From: Euryarchaeota archaeon UBA125 | GTDB taxonomy: Archaea; Thermoplasmatota; Poseidoniia; Poseidoniales; Thalassarchaeaceae | Assembly (NCBI GenBank): GCA_002502625.1 | Contig: DAPV01000052.1 | Span: 1-11,000, forward strand | Reading direction: 5' to 3' | Length of the DNA: 11,000 bases | Shown here: positions 1-5,400 of the stretch, piece after piece | How positions within the stretch are numbered: position 1 is the stretch's first letter | Layout: every line of letters starts with the position of its first letter | Notes under the pieces: model-generated | Database searches by the model: none | The model's input: the letters and a program-made list of their open reading frames with translations, nothing else | Told to the model about the DNA's origin: nothing | Program-made: the position numbers and the translations under genes

Positions 1-806
1 CTTATCCGATTCCGATTCAGCAGGCAATAAAATGTGAAAATATTGCAATAATTACTTGGATGGATCCTGAAATAAGAGTTTCAATAATGGGGGGAATGAA
101 TTTCCTTGAAAATAATTGGAAATCAAACTATTCCAATAGAACTGAATTACAAAATTCAAACGGAATTATTGGGCACGAAACTCAGTTATGGCTTCACAGT
201 TTAGATGCTGAAGTTTTGGCTATATCTTCATATCTCAATAAATTTGCTTTCGTGTCTATGAATCGCGGTGTATATTTTTTAGAATCAAGTGACCAAGGGC
301 CTAAAGAAATCTGGAGAACTGAAATCCCAAATTGGCCTAAACCTTGGGTAAATGCTACATGGAGAACTAATGAAAATAACAATGGCAATCTAGATACTCA
401 TGCTCAATCAATACATCTGGACGAAAAAAATCTTATTTTATTCGATGATAGAGGATCTTGGGTAATATTTTCATTAGACACGGGTAAAGAAATCAATAGT
501 GGAAGATTACCTTTCAAAGGAAAAAATACAGGGACATGGAGAGGAGAAAATTCTTGGGCAATTTTAGAAGACAATCGAAAATTGCATCTATTAAATTCTA
601 ATTTTGAATTGACTTCAACTCACAAAACCCCTGGTCCAGTAAATTTTGCTCGAGAATCAATTAATGGTTGGATTTGGACTGGTTGGCGTCATGATGGTTC
701 GGAAAGAAATATCATTCCTAGAAATGAAATCGGACTTTGGATAGATGAAAATGAAAAACCACGAGTAATATCAAATGATGGAAAATGGCACGATTTTTCT
801 CTATGA
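1..806 (+). CDS. Unrecognised beta-propeller-like protein, 5'-truncated by the window edge
   Basis: I do not recognise the family. The frame is open from position 3 (first codons read YPIPIQQAIKCENIAIITW) through the first internal ATG at 60 to the TGA at 804-806. The gene therefore very probably starts left of the window, and the ATG at 60 is not its start. About 268 residues are visible. They consist of short hydrophobic strands alternating with polar turns and many Trp/Gly positions, for example KFAFVSMNRGVYFLES, NLILFDDRGSWVIFSLDTGK and SWAILEDNRKLHLLNS. This 'value, strand, turn, next value' pattern resembles WD40/PQQ-type propeller blades. No catalytic motif, transmembrane segment or C-terminal anchor is visible. 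The gene converges on rps27ae with a 1-nt gap. A propeller fold is an inference from pattern only; the role is unknown. Confidence 0.75.
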   Translation, partial: YPIPIQQAIKCENIAIITWMDPEIRVSIMGGMNFLENNWKSNYSNRTELQNSNGIIGHETQLWLHSLDAEVLAISSYLNKFAFVSMNRGVYFLESSDQGPKEIWRTEIPNWPKPWVNATWRTNENNNGNLDTHAQSIHLDEKNLILFDDRGSWVIFSLDTGKEINSGRLPFKGKNTGTWRGENSWAILEDNRKLHLLNSNFELTSTHKTPGPVNFARESINGWIWTGWRHDGSERNIIPRNEIGLWIDENEKPRVISNDGKWHDFSL

Positions 807-807
807 A

Positions 808-1017
808 TTATTCTTCTTCCTCAGAATTAGAAGAGTCTAGATTTTCATTTAATCCTCTAGTATATCCACATCTACCACATGAAACACGATCGGCATGAAC
901 TGCTAGGAAGATTCCTGGACCACAAGTAGGGTCAGGACAGAACTCACCTTTTCGAACAAGTTCTCCGCTAGAGACATCATACTTGCCAACCTTGGAATTA
1001 CGCCACTTGTCACCCAT
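808..1017 (-). CDS. rps27ae: 30S ribosomal protein S27ae
   Basis: Small zinc-ribbon protein of the archaeal/eukaryotic 30S subunit, 69 residues. The ribbon cysteines are C27 and C32 (FCPDPTCG) and C47 and C50 (SCGRCGY), around the family core GPGIFLAVHADR. The first knuckle is CX4C, not the CX2C I recall from most archaeal homologues. The C-terminus is an acidic tail, SSNSEEEE. The ATG (1015-1017) overlaps the upstream rps24e stop as TAATG. A strong Shine-Dalgarno site, GAGGAGGG, lies inside the last codons of rps24e, so translational coupling is likely. It is the last gene of the rpoE1 operon, and its TAA ends one base from the convergent upstream-strand gene. Confidence 0.96.
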   Translation of the reverse strand: MGDKWRNSKVGKYDVSSGELVRKGEFCPDPTCGPGIFLAVHADRVSCGRCGYTRGLNENLDSSNSEEEE

Positions 1018-1373
1018 TAGGATCCCTCCTCATCTGCTTCTGAATCTTCAGATTTTTCTTCAACTGGTTCTTCTTCAACAGGTTCAGAATGTGCACCACG
1101 TCGAACGTGTCTATCTTTAACATAAGTAGGAACTGTGTTTTCTGCCGCTTCAGTGTTAGAATATACGTGAGCAACTCCAGTAGTTGATGAACGGCCAAAA
1201 CGTGAATTTACTTCCATAATATAGGTTTGAGATTTGATAGAGCCGGGTTCCATACGATTCACCATCTCAATCAACTGACGAAGGCTCGGAGTAGGAGCTT
1301 TCGGATGATCCACTGTGAAATGGAGTTCCACACGCTCTAGGATTTCATTGTCGATTCTGTTGTCAATATTCAT
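1017..1373 (-). CDS. rps24e: 30S ribosomal protein S24e
   Basis: Ribosomal protein of the 30S subunit, 118 residues from the ATG at 1371-1373. The core matches the family: N-terminal strand ILERVELHFTVDHPKAPTPS (11-30), basic/hydrophobic middle RLI-EM, YIMEV--RFGRSSTTGVAHVYSN (51-73), and the closing VPTYVKDRHVRR. A family member is usually about 100 residues; the excess here is an acidic tail (about 96-118) rich in Glu and Asp. A TTG directly upstream (1374-1376) also keeps the frame. I prefer the ATG because the site AGGTGAT, which overlaps the spt4 stop codon, then sits at a normal spacing. It lies 8 nt after spt4 and overlaps rps27ae by one base. Confidence 0.95.
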   Translation of the reverse strand: MNIDNRIDNEILERVELHFTVDHPKAPTPSLRQLIEMVNRMEPGSIKSQTYIMEVNSRFGRSSTTGVAHVYSNTEAAENTVPTYVKDRHVRRGAHSEPVEEEPVEEKSEDSEADEEGS

Positions 1374-1381
1374 CAAATCAC

Positions 1382-1585
1382 CTAACGTACGTTCACCTTC
1401 AGAGCATAACTTCCGGCTCGAGTTACACCCATTCTTTTTCCAACTTCTGACATCTCAGGATTGAAAACAATGACTAATCCTTGCCAATCTCTAGAAACGG
1501 GGGATGTTGGACAATGGTTGCACTGATCTTGGTCATCTGATAAAATAGCATTACATTCAGCACATGCGAAAGGAATTGTTACCAT
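1382..1585 (-). CDS. spt4: Transcription elongation factor Spt4 (RNA polymerase subunit E'')
   Basis: Spt4/RpoE'' partners Spt5 (NusG-like) as a processivity factor on archaeal RNA polymerase. The product is 67 residues, within the usual size. Four zinc-binding cysteines are visible: C8 and C11 (CAEC), C22 and C25 (CNHC). They are followed by the family core SRDWQGLVIVFNPEMSEVGK (31-50), which matches the usual S-x-D-W-x-G-x-V...P-E-x-S pattern. The start is the ATG at 1583-1585, one base after the rpoE1 TGA. The GGAGG inside the last rpoE1 codons (CAG GAG GAT GCT) is about 9 nt upstream of it. In-frame ATGs further up would place the start on top of or before that site and add residues unlike the family. 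Confidence 0.95.
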   Translation of the reverse strand: MVTIPFACAECNAILSDDQDQCNHCPTSPVSRDWQGLVIVFNPEMSEVGKRMGVTRAGSYALKVNVR

Positions 1586-1586
1586 A

Positions 1587-2144
1587 TCAAGCATCCTCCT
1601 GTAACCATTCATATGCTCCAAGACCAGGTTGTTTACAATTCAATCCAATCTTACTACTTCGTGGATCGTTGTGGTTAATTGATTTAGAAACAATCCTAGC
1701 TCTGATGTGGCTTGATTCGCCGATATATCTACCGGATTGAGCACCAATAATTCGAGCAATTCCTTGTGACATTTCTACGTTTACAGGCTCTTCAAAGATC
1801 TGAGACTTGTGCAATAGTGCTTCGGTTGGTCCGATTAAAACGAATGCTCCAAATTCATTTACCTTCTGAATTTTACCGTCTACTACTTCTCCTTGATCCA
1901 TAGAAAACATCAATGCTTGATATCGAACATTTTGGTAAATTGCTCCATCACCATGAATGACTCTTCCTCTACCAACAACCTGATGATCGAATGTGAGTAA
2001 GATGAAATCCTCAGAATCAGGATCATATCTACCTTCAAAAGCGTTCAATGCCAGAATATTGATTGTTTGTTCAAGAGAATCTGTCAAGTGCATATACTCT
2101 GGGGGAATACGAATAGTGTCTTCTTTCTCAATGATGTAATACAT
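1587..2144 (-). CDS. rpoE1: DNA-directed RNA polymerase subunit Rpo7 (RpoE')
   Basis: Homologue of eukaryotic Rpb7. Together with Rpo4 it forms the polymerase stalk, which binds nascent RNA and helps promoter melting and termination. It has 185 residues, normal length. The N-terminal tip domain (1-80) begins MYYIIEKEDTIRIPPEYM and includes the conserved Gly-rich turn GRGRVIHGDGAIY (58-70). An S1/OB domain follows (about 84-168) with EVVDGKIQKVNEFGAFVLIGPTEALLHKSQI. The C-terminus KIGLNCKQPGLGAYEW matches the family ending KIGLTMRQPGLG. The ATG (2142-2144) has GGAGG at 2152-2156, 7 nt upstream. First gene of the operon rpoE1-spt4-rps24e-rps27ae, an arrangement well known in Euryarchaeota. Confidence 0.97.
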   Translation of the reverse strand: MYYIIEKEDTIRIPPEYMHLTDSLEQTINILALNAFEGRYDPDSEDFILLTFDHQVVGRGRVIHGDGAIYQNVRYQALMFSMDQGEVVDGKIQKVNEFGAFVLIGPTEALLHKSQIFEEPVNVEMSQGIARIIGAQSGRYIGESSHIRARIVSKSINHNDPRSSKIGLNCKQPGLGAYEWLQEDA

Positions 2145-2151
2145 CTTTATG

Positions 2152-2156
2152 CCTCC
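2152..2156 (-). promoter_or_regulatory. Shine-Dalgarno site of rpoE1
   Basis: On the minus strand the sequence reads GGAGG-CATAAAG-ATG. This is a full SD core at 7-nt spacing and fixes the rpoE1 start. Confidence 0.85.
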
Positions 2157-2161
2157 AACTT

Positions 2162-2202
2162 CCCTCTGTCAGCGCTAATGAGAACGAGAGGGAAAAACCC
2201 TG
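2162..2202 (-). promoter_or_regulatory. rpoE1 leader with two competing hairpins
   Basis: Two hairpins can form on the minus strand upstream of the rpoE1 SD. The first is AGGG-TTTTT-CCCT. The second pairs CCCTCT (plus-strand 2187-2192) with AGAGGG (plus-strand 2162-2167) around a 19-nt loop. They share the CCCT arm, so they exclude each other. The SD itself stays outside both stems. The rest of the 259-nt gap to the divergent gene has no convincing gene. A possible TATA element for rpoE1 (CTTAAAT on the minus strand, plus positions about 2263-2269) would give a leader of roughly 90 nt. The stems are seen directly; any regulatory role is inferred. Confidence 0.35.
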
Positions 2203-2392
2203 CTCGTCCATCATCGGCAACGCCTCAAGAGGAGAAGTACAAACGTTCGAACTTCGACCTCCATTTAAGCCTACCCGGATAATCCACAAATTAGGTCTTG
2301 GAGAAAACTAACTGGTCTTCGATTCACCATGATTTGCAACCTACTTCGCCAAACGTTGAAGTGGTCTGGTATGTACATTCGTTTAGATTAGT

Positions 2393-2397
2393 GAGGG
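2393..2397 (+). promoter_or_regulatory. Shine-Dalgarno site of the giant surface protein
   Basis: GAGGG lies 6 nt before the GTG at 2404. It supports this non-ATG start, which is also the only start that includes the N-terminal hydrophobic export segment. Confidence 0.7.
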
Positions 2398-2403
2398 AAC
2401 GTT

Positions 2404-5400
2404 GTGAACAACACTGTAAAAGCGAGATTTTCAGTACTCGTTATTGTAGCCCTAATTTTGGTACCTTGGTCTCAAATTGAATATGAATTTGAAGCGGAAG
2501 AAAAACCTGCTATTTCCAGTGCTCGAGATGCAGATCCATGGAATCCTGAACAACCCTGGGGTCAATTTGGAGGAGGACCTGATAGAAGACAAACTCCACC
2601 AGCACATGCTGCTGATGGGGGAGCAGGAGATGGAGCTCCAAGTGAAGCAGAAACACTAGGATCTATTCTCGATCCAATCATAAACTGGAAATTATCTTCT
2701 GATCCAATCGGAACACCATCGCTTTCTACTGTAATCGGAAATTTTTCTCAATCAATAAGTTCCCCAGAAGGCCATAATGAAGAATGTGGAGGATCTTCAC
2801 TTTTCCCCGTAATTGTTCAAACAATTAGTGTCGGAGGAAATGACCATTCTATTTTACGAATTATAGAAGGAGAAGATGCAGTAGTTGCATGGGAAGAGGA
2901 TCTAGGCGAAACACGTCCAATGAAAGCAGGTCCAATTGTTGCAGATATTGATGACGATGGAAAACCAGAGGTTATCGTAATTTTTGACTCCCAGGGCTCT
3001 CTAAATGTTCAATTATGGACTCCAGAATTAGAATGTACTGCAACAGGGTGGATTGCTAGCGGCACACATTCTAGCCAAAAATTGTGGTCATGGGACGATG
3101 AATTATTGAGCTTAGAACACTCTCAAGGAGCCTATACCTCAGGAATTACAGGAGATCATCACCCTACTGCTCAACCCGTTGTTGCAGATTTAGACCTTGA
3201 TGGCAATCCAGAAATTGCGATCCCAGCTATTTCTGAATCTACAAATACCCCTGTAATCATCTCCCTTTCACTTCCCATTACTGGCGCCCCTGAAGAAAAT
3301 TGGAGAGCGGAAATTGAATCCGGCTCTCATCCTTCTGATCTGACTTTTGCAGTTCTTGGAGCAGATAGTGCTGCTGTATTCTTTACAACAATAGAAAATG
3401 ATGATGGATTGATGTGGGCTTGGAGATTAGACGGAGAAACCGGAGCATCAGCTTGGTCTGGAGGTTCATCTTTAGGCAATCTAGATGGAGGCGCATCTGA
3501 CTCTCCAAGAATCCGCCTACCGGGTCCTGTCGTGGCACAATTGGATTCTGATGAGGCACCAGAATTAATTCTCACAATCCCTACAGACTTAGGGGGCAAC
3601 GGAGTTACAGATGGTGCAGAATTCATCGCTATTGAAGCAACAAGTGCATCTGAAATTTGGTCGTTTAATGCTCGTGACGGTTATGCAGACGCACCCCCAT
3701 TAATTTTAGATTCAGATAATGATGGATTAGACGATAGAGTATGTTGGGTTACTTGGCGATCTGACACTACAAGTAGAGATGCAATGGTAGGATGCCATGA
3801 TGTTTCACAAAGTAGTCCCGTTCAAAGATGGTATAGAACATTAGAGGCATCAAGCGGAACTCCAAATGATGAGATTGCAGTTGCTCCGCCTTTTTGGATG
3901 GATCTAGATGGAGCAGGAGAGCCAGAAATTCTTGTACCATATGGAAGATCTATCTTCGCATATGATGGCGATGAGGGGACTAGTGTCGCAATTTCATTAG
4001 AATGGGAAGACGATCTTGAAGTTCAAACTCGTTTATGGTCGTCTGCTGCTTTAGCGGATGTAGATGGAGATGCACTTCTAGATATTGTCATTGGAGACCT
4101 GGTAATTTCCCATGCAGCTGCAGATATTCGACCATTCTTAGATGGAAGTGGAATTGAATTCAACCCAACTTATCCAGATCCAGATGAAATGACTACAATA
4201 ACTGCCTATGTTGAAAATGTGGGAACTATCGCAACTGACAAAGACGTTGATGTGATTCTATATGCAGATGGAATGGAGATTGGGAGAGATAGAATACCTG
4301 CAATGGACCCCGTCGGTCCAACAGGAAATGGTAATTTTGGATCAATAAATGTTGATTGGTCAGGAGGTCTAGGAACTCACTCATTCAGCATGGTTATCGA
4401 TCCGATGCAAAATTTAACTGAAAGTAGAGTTGATAATAATCAACAAAATCGAAGTTTAACTATTGTTGAACCATATGCAATTTCCGTTGTATCATCTGGA
4501 GGACTGATCAGAATAGATCCAGGTTCTAGTGAAGATATAGAACTTTTAGTTACTAATACAGGTAAAAATGATGCTACTTGGACTATGCAAGTTGATTCAA
4601 GTGAATTACCTGAAAATTGGACTGTGAATCCACTAACCTCTTTACAAAACATCACTATTGACTCAGGAGAAGATTGGACTCCAACTCTCCGAATTACTGC
4701 ACCATCCGATGCTCTTGGTTCAGATAGAGGCAGCATTTCTCTTTCCTTAACCCCGAATGAATCTCCTAACTCCACAAGTTCCATAATTATCCCAATCGAA
4801 GCCAATAGAACAAGGGGAATTTCTTTACGAGGGCCGATGGGTATCGCTCAGACTACTGGATGGGGGATTCCAGGGTCAACAGCACATGCATGGTTACTCA
4901 TTGAAAATCTTGGTAATGCAGCAGAAACAGATACTGGCATCACATATGGAAATACTGCATGGGGAAATGGAATGACCTTATCTTCACCAATAGGCAACAC
5001 AATTACATCAATCACATTAGGACCGGGTGAAATAAAAATTCTATCTGTAGAGATTGCAGTTCCTTCTAGTACACCATTAGGAGATACTGTCAGTTCAACT
5101 GTTGAAATTTGTATAGGTTCGGGACTAGAACGAGAATGTGAACAAGTGAATGTTGATTTTATTGCAAGTAATGTAGTTGCCATCCCATCCCACCATAGAA
5201 CTGTACCCTTACAGGGAATTGAATGGCAAATTGAAGGGATTTTTGATTCAGGAGATCAAGAAATGGAATGGGATTTAGCCAATGGTGGACTTTCAATTCA
5301 AACAGATTGGATAATATCTAGTACTGGAGATTTAGAAATTATTGGAGACAGTCTTTTTGCACAATCTTCAACTAATTCGTTTAGTGGAAGTATTTTCTTA

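Noticed and set aside
1374..1376. TTG start one codon before the rps24e ATG
   Set aside because: The adjacent ATG has the better Shine-Dalgarno spacing, and the family needs no extra residue.
1586..1621. Longer N-terminus for Spt4 starting at an upstream in-frame ATG
   Set aside because: It would overlap the conserved end of rpoE1, place the start on or before the ribosome site, and add residues unlike Spt4.
2168..2215. Possible C/D box small RNA on the minus strand (GATGATGG ... CTGA)
   Set aside because: The C box is imperfect, there are no internal C'/D' boxes, and no terminal stem is visible.
2238..2336. tRNA-like T-arm sequences (GTTCGAAC near 2244 and TTCGATTC near 2318)
   Set aside because: No 5-bp T-stem, acceptor stem or anticodon arm can be built around either.
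2380..2390. TTTAGATTA as TATA box of the giant gene
   Set aside because: It lies only about 15-24 nt before the GTG, so transcription would begin at or after the Shine-Dalgarno site, which contradicts its use.
4440..5183. Antisense open frames of 121 and 111 residues on the minus strand inside the giant gene (also 3327-3626, 6498-6935 and 6951-7166)
   Set aside because: They lie entirely within a continuous 1907-residue frame with clear domain content. Their translations show no family pattern, and they have no ribosome sites.
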